A stretch of DNA of 64,000 nucleotides from Bradyrhizobium manausense. Its GTDB lineage: Bacteria; Pseudomonadota; Alphaproteobacteria; Rhizobiales; Xanthobacteraceae. Below are positions 8,888-16,729 of the stretch, in pieces. Below the pieces are notes generated by a model, which ran no database searches, was not told the DNA's origin, and saw only the letters and a list, made by a program, of their open reading frames with translations. The stretch's first letter is position 1. The number at the start of each line of letters is the position of its first letter. The translations under genes were made by a program, and so were the position numbers. The stretch is from positions 1,302,001 through 1,366,000 of the forward strand of contig NZ_JAFCLG010000001.1 of assembly GCF_018129685.1 (NCBI RefSeq), in the 5' to 3' direction.

Positions 8888-9047
8888 CTGACGGCAGGTC
8901 TCCTGGCTCGCGGGTCGTCACCGCTTCGTCGCCTTCCCGGGACCGAGGACCCAGTGGCCTATGACGAAGGATTCGCCGCTTACAGTTGCGGGGGCAGCTA
9001 CGGCATTGGGGAAAAATCCCCGCACCGCATTCCCTTTTCATCCCCTC
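8888..9047 (-). promoter_or_regulatory. Cobalamin (AdoCbl) riboswitch upstream of TonB receptor
   Basis: Read on the minus strand, the element has the ordered conserved blocks of a cobalamin riboswitch: GATGAAAAGGGAATGCGGTG at the 5' side, then CCCCCGCAACTGTAAGCGG, GCCACTGG, CCGGGAAGGCG, and the B12 box GAGCCAGGAGACCTGCC near 8893-8909. About 130 bases separate the B12 box from the receptor's GTG start, enough for an expression platform. It should switch off the receptor and PepSY genes when adenosylcobalamin is plentiful. It lies in the gap between that operon and the divergent phosphatase gene at 9150. Confidence 0.95.
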
Positions 9048-9149
9048 TCGGGGAAACCGTCAAAGCCATCTAGGATTACGGCGAAGACAGAGTCAATGTG
9101 CCAGACGCGGCGACAAGCCAAAGTGGCCAACTTTCCCCGGGAGACCTGC

Positions 9150-9722
9150 ATGGAAGGCGAGACCTTCCTCTGGCTGATACGGCATGCCCCCGTCGACGGC
9201 GTCGCCGGGACCATCCATGCGGATGATGCGCCCGCCGATCTCGGTGATCGCGCGCGGCTGGAGGCGCTGCGACAGCGCCTGCCGCGCGATGCAGCGAGCT
9301 ATGCGAGCCCGGCGCGCCGCACGATCGAGACCGCGCGCGCACTCGGGCTGCAGCCAACGCTGGTGGCCGAATTCGGCGAGCAGGATTTTGGCGCGTGGAC
9401 CGGCCGTCGGCATGACGAACTCGCGCGCAGCGGTGGCGAGGCCTATGCACAATTCTGGAGCGATCCCGCAGGAGGACGGCCGCCCGGCGGCGAAAGCTTT
9501 GAAGACCAGGTCGCGCGCGTCGGCCAAGGCCTTTCGCGGATCGGTCCCGGGCCCGCAACACTCATCGTCCATTCCGGCACCATCCGCGCCGCGCTCTGCA
9601 TCGCGCTGGATCTGACACCGCGCGCCGCCTTGCGCTTCGTCATCGATCCGCTGTCACTGACGCGAATCGACCGGCTCGCGACGGGCTGGCGCGTCGTCTC
9701 GGTCAATCAGCGGATCAGCTAA
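9150..9722 (+). CDS. Histidine phosphatase, CobC-like (alpha-ribazole phosphatase family)
   Basis: A 190-residue phosphoglycerate-mutase-type phosphatase. The catalytic phosphohistidine is His12 in WLIRHAPVDG. The second conserved part is FGEQDFGAWTGRRHDEL with SPARRTIETARALG before it, and the second histidine is in LIVHSGTIRAAL. In cobalamin synthesis such enzymes remove the 5'-phosphate of alpha-ribazole phosphate or of adenosylcobalamin phosphate. The ATG at 9150 fits the family start (MEGETFLWLIRHA), with GGGAG six to ten bases upstream. That Shine-Dalgarno lies inside GGGAGACCTGC, which resembles a B12 box. It is convergent with cobT, and its TAA stop is formed by the first bases of the dispersed repeat at 9720. 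A general phosphatase role is possible, but location favours the cob pathway. Confidence 0.8.
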   Translation: MEGETFLWLIRHAPVDGVAGTIHADDAPADLGDRARLEALRQRLPRDAASYASPARRTIETARALGLQPTLVAEFGEQDFGAWTGRRHDELARSGGEAYAQFWSDPAGGRPPGGESFEDQVARVGQGLSRIGPGPATLIVHSGTIRAALCIALDLTPRAALRFVIDPLSLTRIDRLATGWRVVSVNQRIS

Positions 9723-9819
9723 AGCATGATCCGGAAAAGTGCGAAGCGGTTTTCCGGATCATGCGCAAACAACAATCTAAAGCGCGATGACGATTCATCC
9801 AAATCTCATCGCGCTTTAG
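9720..9819. repeat. Dispersed palindromic repeat (CATGATCCGG family), copy 1
   Basis: It begins TAAAGCATGATCCGGAAAA and holds two inverted pairs: GCATGATCCGGAAAA with TTTTCCGGATCATGC (9724-9764), and TAAAGCGCGATGA with TCATCGCGCTTTA (9778-9818). A second copy lies at 61020-61150. It fills the gap between convergent phosphatase and cobT genes and could form a bidirectional terminator. It supplies the TAA stop of the first gene and the last three codons plus TGA stop of cobT. Confidence 0.85.
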
Positions 9820-10864
9820 GGCGATCCGGAACATTGGCCTGCGCGAACGTCGCCATGTCATTGTGGAGTGCGCATGCAGATCGCACGAGCGGCAGCGCGA
9901 TCGCCGCGCCCGATCCTTCGCCGAGCCGCAGATCGAGGCTGATCAGGGGCTGCACGTTCAGCGCGCGCAGCACCAGCCGATGCCCCAGCTCCGCCGATTG
10001 ATGCGACGGCAGCAGGAACGGCTGGCACGACGGATTGAGACGCACCGCCGCAAGCGCTGCGACCGAGACGATAAAACCGTCGATCAACACGGGAATGCGC
10101 GCCTGCGCGGCCGCGATGATCGCACCTGATATCGCCGCGATCTCGAGGCCGCCGACGGCGCACAGAATTTTTTCGGGCGAGGCGCCGGCCACACCATGGC
10201 GCGCGATTGCAGCCTCGATCACGCGCACCTTGTGGGCACGGCCCGCCGCATCGACGCCGGTGCCGTTGCCTGCGATCTCATCGGCGCTGATGCCGAGCAG
10301 GCTCGCGGCCATCGCCGCCGAGGTCGTGGTGTTGCCGATGCCCATCTCGCCGAAGATCAGGAGATCGGGCCGGCTGGCCCCGGCGCGCGCGACGGCGCGC
10401 TGACCGGCTCCAAAAGCGAAAGCCAGCTCCGCCGGCGTGAGCGCGGGCTCAATGCTGAAATCGCGGCTGCCATGGCGCGGCTTGTCGGTGACGATGTCAG
10501 GCATCGTCCCCTCGGCCCGCGTACCGGCATCGACCACCTCCAGGCTCGATCCAAGCTCGCGCGCCAGCACCGAGATGGCCGCGCCGCCCGCGGCAAAATT
10601 GGCCAACATCGCAATGGTCACGGCTTGCGGATAGGCCGACACGCCCTGCGCGACGATGCCGTGATCGCCAGCAAAGATGACGATCGGCACGCGCGCGGCG
10701 CGCGGGCGTTCGGTCGCCTGCAAGCCCGCAAGCTCGATCGCGAGCTGCTCGAGCCGGCCGAGCGCGCCGGTCGGTTTTGTCAATTGCGCCTGCCGCGCGA
10801 TCGCTGCTTGGCGATGGGCGGCCGAGATCTCGGGGCACTTTCGAGTGATCCAATCGGGGAGCAT
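9806..10864 (-). CDS. cobT: Nicotinate-nucleotide--dimethylbenzimidazole phosphoribosyltransferase
   Basis: A 352-residue enzyme (CobT of Salmonella, CobU of Pseudomonas) that transfers phosphoribose from nicotinate mononucleotide to 5,6-dimethylbenzimidazole, making alpha-ribazole phosphate for the lower ligand. Conserved parts are KPTGALGRLEQLA, FAGDHGIVAQGVSAYPQ, FGEMGIGNTTTSAA, GNGTGVD and, near the end, LRLGEGSGAAIAL, whose Glu is the catalytic base of the family. The ATG at 10864 is chosen because the longer frame to 11038 adds sequence that is cobF read in another frame. It is the last gene of the minus-strand cob series, ten bases after cobF. Its last residues (PKAR) and stop are read from the dispersed repeat at 9720-9819. 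It should use the DMB made by bluB at 30.4 kb. Confidence 0.95.
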   Translation of the reverse strand: MLPDWITRKCPEISAAHRQAAIARQAQLTKPTGALGRLEQLAIELAGLQATERPRAARVPIVIFAGDHGIVAQGVSAYPQAVTIAMLANFAAGGAAISVLARELGSSLEVVDAGTRAEGTMPDIVTDKPRHGSRDFSIEPALTPAELAFAFGAGQRAVARAGASRPDLLIFGEMGIGNTTTSAAMAASLLGISADEIAGNGTGVDAAGRAHKVRVIEAAIARHGVAGASPEKILCAVGGLEIAAISGAIIAAAQARIPVLIDGFIVSVAALAAVRLNPSCQPFLLPSHQSAELGHRLVLRALNVQPLISLDLRLGEGSGAAIALPLVRSACALHNDMATFAQANVPDRPKAR

Positions 10865-10874
10865 GCTGCCTCGC

Positions 10875-11624
10875 TTATGGCCTGCGCTTGAGAATGTAAC
10901 TGTCCATGATCCAGCCGTGCCGCTCGCGCGCATCCTGTCGCGCGGCAACGATGCGCGGGCCCATTTCGGCCAGCGCACCGGCCAGGATGATCTGGTCGGC
11001 CATGCCAAGATAGGCGCCCCACCAGATATGAAGCCCATGAGGATCGAGCGACTGGAACGCCGTGCCGCCGTCGAGCATCACGACGACGGTGTCGACACCC
11101 TGCGGCCAGCCGCCTTCGCGCAAGCGGCGCCCCGTCGTCACCAGAAACGGCTCGCCGATATCGTTGAGCGGCAGCGTATGGGCCGCGCACAGCGCCTGGA
11201 TCGAGGTGATGCCGGGCACGACCTCGATTTCAGGTAGCGGATCGAGCCGCCGCGCAATGCGCAGCGAGGAATCGTAGAGCGAGGGATCGCCCCAGATCAG
11301 CAATGCGACCTTGCCGTCCCCGCCGAGATGATCGGCAATCGTCCGTGACCAGACGGCAGCGACCGCGTCGTGCCAATCGTCGACGCCCTTGCGATAGTCG
11401 GCTTGTGCCGCATCGCGCACGGGAAGATCGAACTCCACGATGTGCGTGCTGTTGTTGGTGAGCACATCGGCGCAGATGGTTCGCCTGAGATCGGCGAGAT
11501 CGGTCTTTGCGGTGCCCTTGCGCGGGATCAGGACGAGATCGGCCGCGTTGATCGCGTCGATCGCGGCGCGCGTGAGCTGCCCGGGATCGCCGCAGCCAAT
11601 GCCGATCAGGAACAGCGTCATCAT
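10875..11624 (-). CDS. cobF: Precorrin-6A synthase (deacetylating)
   Basis: A 249-residue SAM-dependent methyltransferase that methylates C-1 and removes the acetyl group to form precorrin-6A. It is a marker of the aerobic pathway. The N-terminal FLIGIGCGDPGQLTRAAIDAI is the tetrapyrrole-methylase SAM loop. IWGDPSLYDSSLRIARRL and VVPGITSIQALCAAHTLPLN are the second and third conserved regions, and the length suits CobF rather than the roughly 240-residue other methylases. Start ATG 11624 (a second ATG follows directly) overlaps the cobA stop by four bases, indicating translational coupling. It ends ten bases before cobT. Confidence 0.93.
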   Translation of the reverse strand: MMTLFLIGIGCGDPGQLTRAAIDAINAADLVLIPRKGTAKTDLADLRRTICADVLTNNSTHIVEFDLPVRDAAQADYRKGVDDWHDAVAAVWSRTIADHLGGDGKVALLIWGDPSLYDSSLRIARRLDPLPEIEVVPGITSIQALCAAHTLPLNDIGEPFLVTTGRRLREGGWPQGVDTVVVMLDGGTAFQSLDPHGLHIWWGAYLGMADQIILAGALAEMGPRIVAARQDARERHGWIMDSYILKRRP

Positions 11625-12352
11625 GACGATGCTCCCTCCGCCAGCGCGCCGAACATGATGACGGCGGCCGTGGAGGCCGCGCCGCCGCGCGCGAATTGCT
11701 CGGCAAGCTCGGCAATGGTGGTGCGCACCAGCCGCTCGTCGGAGCGGCCGAGGGATTCGGCCAGCAGCGCAGGGGTGTCGGGCGAGAGCCCGTGCGCGAT
11801 CAATTTCGCGACCAGCGCCGGAAACGTGCGCCGGCCCATGTAGACCACGGTCGTCGCATCCGGATCAGCCAACGCCGCCCAGTTCAAGTCCTGCGGCAGC
11901 TCGCCGGTGACATCGGCGCCGGTCACGAACTGCACGCGGCGCGACGTATGGCGGCGTGTCAGGGGAATGCCGGCCTGCGCGGCAGCCACGCAGGCCGAGG
12001 TAACGCCTGGAATGATCTCGTAGCCGATCCCGGCCTCGCGCAGCGTCTCGAGCTCTTCCTCGAGCCGGCCAAAAATGCCGGCATCGCCCGACTTCAGCCG
12101 CACGACGCGCGAACCCGTGGCGGCATAGTCGACCAGCAGGCGGTTGACGTGATGCTGCCTCGTCGACGGCCGCCCTGCCCGTTTGCCGACCGCGACGAGG
12201 TTGGCGCCGGGCCGTGCCAGATCGAGGATCGCGCCCGATGCGAGATCGTCATAGAGCACGACGTCAGCCTCGCGCAGCCGTGCAGCCCCCTTGAGCGTGA
12301 GCAGCTCAGGATCGCCGGGACCGGCGGAGACAAAGGCGACAAAACCGCTCAC
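11621..12352 (-). CDS. cobA: Uroporphyrinogen-III C-methyltransferase (SUMT)
   Basis: A 243-residue enzyme that methylates uroporphyrinogen III at C-2 and C-7 to give precorrin-2, the entry step into corrinoids and siroheme. Typical regions are VSAGPGDPELLTLKGAARL at the start, VGKRAGRPSTRQHHVNRLL, VRLKSGDAGIFGRLEEELE and IIPGVTSACVAAAQAGIPLTRR. It is a stand-alone SUMT without the CysG dehydrogenase/ferrochelatase extension. The gene overlaps cobB upstream and cobF downstream by four bases each, so it belongs to the coupled cob transcript. Confidence 0.94.
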   Translation of the reverse strand: MSGFVAFVSAGPGDPELLTLKGAARLREADVVLYDDLASGAILDLARPGANLVAVGKRAGRPSTRQHHVNRLLVDYAATGSRVVRLKSGDAGIFGRLEEELETLREAGIGYEIIPGVTSACVAAAQAGIPLTRRHTSRRVQFVTGADVTGELPQDLNWAALADPDATTVVYMGRRTFPALVAKLIAHGLSPDTPALLAESLGRSDERLVRTTIAELAEQFARGGAASTAAVIMFGALAEGASS

Positions 12353-13662
12353 CGGTCCTCCGCGATCAGATGGAAGAACGTGCCGGTGACGTGTCCGCGC
12401 CGCGAGCCGGTCTCGGCAATGACCGCGCCCGTGGCATCGTGCACGACCGCCAGCGGCGTATCGGGTTGGACGACGATCGTCGAATAGTGAAATTCGTGGC
12501 CGCGCAGGCGCGCACCGGCCTGATGCCCCGGCATCGGCGCTGCAAGCGCAGCAAGACGATAGCCGAGATGCATGCGGCGCTTTGCAAAGCTCGTCTCCAG
12601 TCCGAGCAGGCCCGTCATCTCATGTCGAACGCCTTCGGCGTCGGTCAATGCGGAGCCCAGCACCATATACCCACCGCATTCGCCGTGCACGGGTCGCGTC
12701 TCGGCAAACGCCCGAAGGCCGGCGTGGAAACGCGCGTTGGCGGCGATCCTGCCGGCATGAAGCTCGGGATAGCCGCCCGGCAGCCAGCATACATCGGCGC
12801 TCGGATCTGGCGTTTCATCGGCGAGGGGCGAGAAAGGCGAGATCTCGGCGCCCGCCGCGCGCCAGGCTTCCAGCATATGCGGATAAACGAAGGAAAACGC
12901 AGCATCGCGCGCAAGCGCGATGCGCTGGCCGGGCGGCGTCACGTTGAGGCCATTGGCGGCGGGCTGCGGCGACCATGCGGCGGCCGATTGCAACACGGCA
13001 TCGAGATCGACATGCTCGCTGACGAAGCGCGCGGCCTCGTCGATCAGCTTGCCGATTTCCGCCTGCTCCTCGGCCTGCACGAGGCCGAGATGCCGCTTCG
13101 GCAGGCTGATCTCGGCATGTCGCGGCAGCGCGCCGAACACGGCGATACCGGCATCATTCAGTGCGCGCCGCACGAGGTCCTCGTGGCGCGGGCTGGCGAT
13201 ACGGTTGAGCACCACGCCCGCAAGGCGCACGCCGGCGCGATAGTCGCGAAGACCGGCGGCAATCGCGGCCGCCGTCTGCGCCTGTCCGGCAGGATCGATC
13301 ACGAGGACCACCGGCCAGCCAAGCATGTCCGCGATGTCGGCGGTGGCGCCGGTCCCGGAGACGCCGCGGGCAGCGACGCCATCGAACAGACCCATCGAGC
13401 CCTCGGCCAGCACAATATCGGCATCGCTTCTCCGGTTGACGAGATGCGCGATGGTGGCGCGATCCATCGCCCAGCTATCGACATTGACGGAGGCGCGGCC
13501 AGTCGCTGCGGCGTGGAAGGCCGGATCGATATAGTCGGGCCCGCTCTTGAAGCACTGCACGTTCAGCCCGCGATTGCGCCAGGCACGCGCAAGTGCCAGC
13601 GTCAGCGTGGTCTTGCCGACGCCCGATGCCGGCGCGGAGATGACGAGGCCCGCCGCCATCAC
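12349..13662 (-). CDS. cobB: Hydrogenobyrinic acid a,c-diamide synthase
   Basis: A 437-residue ATP- and glutamine-dependent amidase acting on the a and c carboxyls of hydrogenobyrinate, before cobalt insertion in the aerobic route. The N-terminal DTB-synthetase-like domain has the P-loop [18 protein letters not shown], then [16 protein letters not shown] and [11 protein letters not shown]. The C-terminal class-I glutaminase-like domain has [14 protein letters not shown], the nucleophile Cys in [13 protein letters not shown] and HEFHYST. The start ATG ATG at 13662 overlaps the cobM stop. Length and two-domain layout agree with the family. Confidence 0.95.
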   Translation of the reverse strand: MMAAGLVISAPASGVGKTTLTLALARAWRNRGLNVQCFKSGPDYIDPAFHAAATGRASVNVDSWAMDRATIAHLVNRRSDADIVLAEGSMGLFDGVAARGVSGTGATADIADMLGWPVVLVIDPAGQAQTAAAIAAGLRDYRAGVRLAGVVLNRIASPRHEDLVRRALNDAGIAVFGALPRHAEISLPKRHLGLVQAEEQAEIGKLIDEAARFVSEHVDLDAVLQSAAAWSPQPAANGLNVTPPGQRIALARDAAFSFVYPHMLEAWRAAGAEISPFSPLADETPDPSADVCWLPGGYPELHAGRIAANARFHAGLRAFAETRPVHGECGGYMVLGSALTDAEGVRHEMTGLLGLETSFAKRRMHLGYRLAALAAPMPGHQAGARLRGHEFHYSTIVVQPDTPLAVVHDATGAVIAETGSRRGHVTGTFFHLIAEDR

Positions 13663-14441
13663 GGCATCTCCGGAAAGCGAGGCTCGGCGCCGACCGGGCG
13701 ATAACGGCGGTCGTAGTCGGCCGCATAGAGGCGGCTCTCGTCAAAATCCGCAGCGCCAAGCGTCTTGCCGACCAGGATCAGTGCGGTGCGCTCCATCTCG
13801 GCAACCAGGGCGGCGTCGAGTGTCGCCAGCGTGGCGCGCACGATGCGCTGGTCCGGCCAGCTGGCGCGCCAGACGATCGCGACGGGGCAATTTGCGCCGT
13901 AATGCGGCGTTAGCTCGGCAACGACCTTGTCGAGCAGATGGATCGACAGGTGGATCGCGAGGACCGCGCCCGTGGCCGCAAACGCAGCGAGCTTCTCGCC
14001 CTCCGGCATTGCGCTGGCGCGACCCGGCGTGCGCGTCAGCACGACAGATTGCGCGAGGCCCGGCAACGTCAGTTCGGCTTCGAGGGCTGCCGCGGCGGCG
14101 GAGAATGACGGCACGCCTGGTGTCACCGTGAAGGGAATGCCTGACATGCGCAGGCGCCTGATCTGCTCGCCCATCGCCGACCAGATCGACAGATCGCCGG
14201 AATGCAGCCGCGCGACGTCCTTGCCCTCGGCATGGGCGGCGGCGATCTCCGCGATGATCTCGTCGAGCGACAACGGCGCGGTGTTGATGATGCGCGCTCC
14301 GGCCGGGCAATGCGCCAGCACGCCCTCCGGCACCAGCGAGCCGGCATAAAGGCAGACCGGACTGGCCGCGATCAGATCGCGTCCACGCAGGGTCAAAAGA
14401 TCGGCGGCGCCCGGCCCGGCGCCGATGAAGTGCACCGTCAT
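13659..14441 (-). CDS. cobM: Precorrin-4 C11-methyltransferase
   Basis: A 260-residue tetrapyrrole methylase that methylates C-11 to give precorrin-5. The family start [21 protein letters not shown] is followed by [52 protein letters not shown] in sequence, and LTRTPGRAS, all typical of CobM/CbiF. I use ATG 14441; the open frame continues upstream to 14654 but that part is an out-of-register reading of cobE. It overlaps cobE upstream and cobB downstream by four bases. Confidence 0.95.
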   Translation of the reverse strand: MTVHFIGAGPGAADLLTLRGRDLIAASPVCLYAGSLVPEGVLAHCPAGARIINTAPLSLDEIIAEIAAAHAEGKDVARLHSGDLSIWSAMGEQIRRLRMSGIPFTVTPGVPSFSAAAAALEAELTLPGLAQSVVLTRTPGRASAMPEGEKLAAFAATGAVLAIHLSIHLLDKVVAELTPHYGANCPVAIVWRASWPDQRIVRATLATLDAALVAEMERTALILVGKTLGAADFDESRLYAADYDRRYRPVGAEPRFPEMP

Positions 14442-14806
14442 GGGCCGTCTCCTTCGGCGATCGCCGCGGTCGCGGTGCGATCCCGCGAGACCGCGCGCGT
14501 CGCAATGAGCCGCGCACGAGGACCGGCCGCAGCCAGCGCCGCCGCCTCCGCGACCGATCCCGTGCCGAATTTTTCCGCAACGATCTGCGACTGCGTCGGT
14601 GTGTCGATCGTCGCAAGCACATCGGCGGGAACGGCCTTGATCGGCACACCGCATTCGCGGGCGAGCAGCCTCAATGCCTCCGCATCAGCCTTGTCGCTGA
14701 CGGTTGCCACCGCCGCAAGGCCATCAGGGCCCCCGGCCGCCACGAGCGCCTCGCGCAGCGAGGCCAGCGTCACATCTTTTCTGAATCCGAGCCCGGCGAC
14801 CTTCAT
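14438..14806 (-). CDS. cobE: CobE protein (CbiG C-terminal-domain-like)
   Basis: A 122-residue protein matching the CobE/CbiG C-terminal domain: [20 protein letters not shown] at the N-terminus, [18 protein letters not shown], and [21 protein letters not shown]. CobE is required for the aerobic pathway but its exact step is not settled. In anaerobes the related CbiG opens the delta-lactone. The ATG at 14806 gives the family start; the frame to 14848 would enter cobL. It overlaps cobL by four bases at the start and cobM at the end. Confidence 0.88.
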   Translation of the reverse strand: MKVAGLGFRKDVTLASLREALVAAGGPDGLAAVATVSDKADAEALRLLARECGVPIKAVPADVLATIDTPTQSQIVAEKFGTGSVAEAAALAAAGPRARLIATRAVSRDRTATAAIAEGDGP

Positions 14807-15984
14807 CGGACCGCACTCCACTGCACCACCGGCCGCGCCGCCTCCCACGAGCGATAACGGCCCAGAGGAGCCGCATGTGCGATCTCGACCCGCATCAGCT
14901 CGCCGCCATGCCGCTGATGAAGTTCGCCAAGCAGCGCTTCCGTCTCCAGTGTCACGGAATGCGCGACGAGCCGTGTCCCCGGCACCAGTCGGGACCAGAT
15001 GGCATCGAACATCGCGCGATCAAGACCACCGCCGATGAAGACGGCATCAGGTGCGTCCAGCGCGGCGAGCGCTTCGGGCGCGTGCCCTGCCACCACGGTG
15101 ATTCGATGCGCCAGTCCGAACGCGCGGGCGTTGTTGCGGATATTTTCGGCGCGATCCTCGCGCGCTTCGATTGCCGTGGTCGTGCCGCCGCACAGCGCCC
15201 ACTCGACCGAGATCGAGCCGGAGCCTGCGCCGACGTCCCACAGAAGCTCGCCGGGACGCGGTGCCAGCGCCGAGATCGCAAGCGCGCGCACCGGCCGCTT
15301 TGTGATCTGACCGTCATGGACGAACAGATCATCCGAAAGGCCCGAGCTGCGCGGGATGCCCCGTGTTCCCCGCGCCTCCAGCGCCACCGCGACCAGGTTT
15401 TCGGCGAGACCGCCGGCAAAGCCGTCGGCACGATGCTCCGAAACGCTTTCACGAGGCCCGCCGAGCGCGGCGAGCGTCCAGAATGCCGAGGCGCCCCATC
15501 CACGCGCGCTCAACCATTTTGCCAGATCGCCGGCGGCCTTGCCGTCACGCACGAGACAGATGATCCGCGCGCCCCGCAGGAGATGCGGCACGAGGCGCTC
15601 GAACGGCGCGGCGTGAAGCCCGAGGCAGATGGCGGACTCGAGGCGCCAGCCCAGCCGCGCGGCGGCAAGCGAAAACGTTGACGCCGCCGAATACGCGATC
15701 CACTCGTCCGCACCGAGTTTTTCGGCGAGGCCTGCGCCGGCGCCGTGCCAGAACGGATCGCCGGACGCGAGCACCACCGTCGGCCGGCCGCGGCAGCTCA
15801 GCACGACGTCTGCATCGAATGGCACCGGCCATGCGCGGCCGCGGCTTCCTACATCTGCCAACGCAAGATGACGCTCACCGCCGAACACGGTTTCCGCGCC
15901 GGCAAGCGCCTTTCGACTTGCTTCGGACAGCCCGGCAAGGCCATCTTCTCCGATACCGATGATGGTCAGCCAGGGATCAGCCAA
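14803..15984 (-). CDS. cobL: Precorrin-6Y C5,15-methyltransferase (decarboxylating)
   Basis: A 393-residue bifunctional enzyme. The N-terminal half (CbiE-like, residues 1-200) has LTIIGIGEDGLAGLSEASRKA and LASGDPFWHGAGAGLAEKLG. The C-terminal half (CbiT-like, about 210-393) has the Rossmann SAM loop LLWDVGAGSGSISVEWA and ALDAPDAVFIGGG. Together they methylate C-5 and C-15 and decarboxylate the C-12 acetate to yield precorrin-8. No ATG is available at the N-terminus; the start is TTG at 15984, with AAGGGCG upstream. It begins one base away from the divergent cobK start, so its promoter, if separate, must lie within cobK. It overlaps cobE downstream. Confidence 0.93.
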   Translation of the reverse strand: MADPWLTIIGIGEDGLAGLSEASRKALAGAETVFGGERHLALADVGSRGRAWPVPFDADVVLSCRGRPTVVLASGDPFWHGAGAGLAEKLGADEWIAYSAASTFSLAAARLGWRLESAICLGLHAAPFERLVPHLLRGARIICLVRDGKAAGDLAKWLSARGWGASAFWTLAALGGPRESVSEHRADGFAGGLAENLVAVALEARGTRGIPRSSGLSDDLFVHDGQITKRPVRALAISALAPRPGELLWDVGAGSGSISVEWALCGGTTTAIEAREDRAENIRNNARAFGLAHRITVVAGHAPEALAALDAPDAVFIGGGLDRAMFDAIWSRLVPGTRLVAHSVTLETEALLGELHQRHGGELMRVEIAHAAPLGRYRSWEAARPVVQWSAVR

Positions 15985-15985
15985 G

Positions 15986-16729
15986 ATGCGCGCCCTTATT
16001 CTGGGCGGAATTGCCGATGCGAGCTCGCTCGCCGCGGAAATCGCACGCGCTGGTCTTGATGCGGTCTATTCCTATGGCGGACGCACGCGGACCCCTGCCG
16101 ATCAGCCGCTGCCGACCCGCATCGGCGGCTTCGGTGGCGTCGATGGGCTTGCCGATTACATCAGGCGCGAAGGCATCACGCATGTGATCGATGCGACGCA
16201 TCCCTTTGCTGCCGAGATGAGCCGCAATGCCATTGAAGCGTGCGCGACAACCGGAACGCCGCTGATCGCGCTGGAACGCGCGCCCTGGGCCCGGGCGCCC
16301 GGCGATATCTGGATCGACGTCGGTGACGTCGGCGCTGCCGTCGCCGCGCTTCCCCAAGCGCCCGCACGCGTGTTCCTCGCCATCGGTCGCCAGCACATCG
16401 CGCCGTTCGCGACGCGACCACAGCACGCCTATACGTTGCGGTTCGTCGACCCGCCGGACTCTCCTCTGCCCTTCGTCGCCGAAGTGATCGTGTCGCGCGG
16501 GCCATACACACTTGACGGTGAGCTCGAGATGATGCGCAGGCGTGGCATCGCGTGGATTGTTGCCCGCAATTCCGGCGGCGATGGCGCGCGCGCCAAGATC
16601 GATGCGGCCCGCAGGCTCGGCCTGCCCGTGATCATGATCTCGCGCCCGAACTTGCCTGAGCGCCAACGCGTGGAGAGCGTCGCTGAAGTGATGCAGTGGC
16701 TCGGTCATCGGACCTGCCTCGGCGCATAG
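15986..16729 (+). CDS. cobK: Precorrin-6A reductase
   Basis: A 247-residue NADPH-dependent reductase converting precorrin-6A to precorrin-6B. The start RALILGGIADASSLAAEIA is the family's nucleotide-binding loop, with GGIAD where many have GGTxE. GITHVIDATHPFAAEMSRNA is the diagnostic CobK/CbiJ motif, and RVFLAIGRQHIAPF and SRGPYTLDGELEMM follow. ATG 15986 is preferred over 15959 since AGGGA lies about ten bases upstream and the family starts here. It is on the opposite strand to every neighbour: divergent from cobL with a one-base gap, and convergent with cobJ, overlapping its 3' end by 25 bases. It therefore needs its own promoter, located inside cobL, and lies antisense to any cobJ-to-cobL read-through transcript. 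Confidence 0.93.
   Translation: MRALILGGIADASSLAAEIARAGLDAVYSYGGRTRTPADQPLPTRIGGFGGVDGLADYIRREGITHVIDATHPFAAEMSRNAIEACATTGTPLIALERAPWARAPGDIWIDVGDVGAAVAALPQAPARVFLAIGRQHIAPFATRPQHAYTLRFVDPPDSPLPFVAEVIVSRGPYTLDGELEMMRRRGIAWIVARNSGGDGARAKIDAARRLGLPVIMISRPNLPERQRVESVAEVMQWLGHRTCLGA

Noticed and set aside
8451..9041. 196-codon minus-strand frame crossing the first riboswitch
   Set aside because: It lies over the riboswitch and the receptor's 5' end in another frame; the RNA element and receptor explain the sequence.
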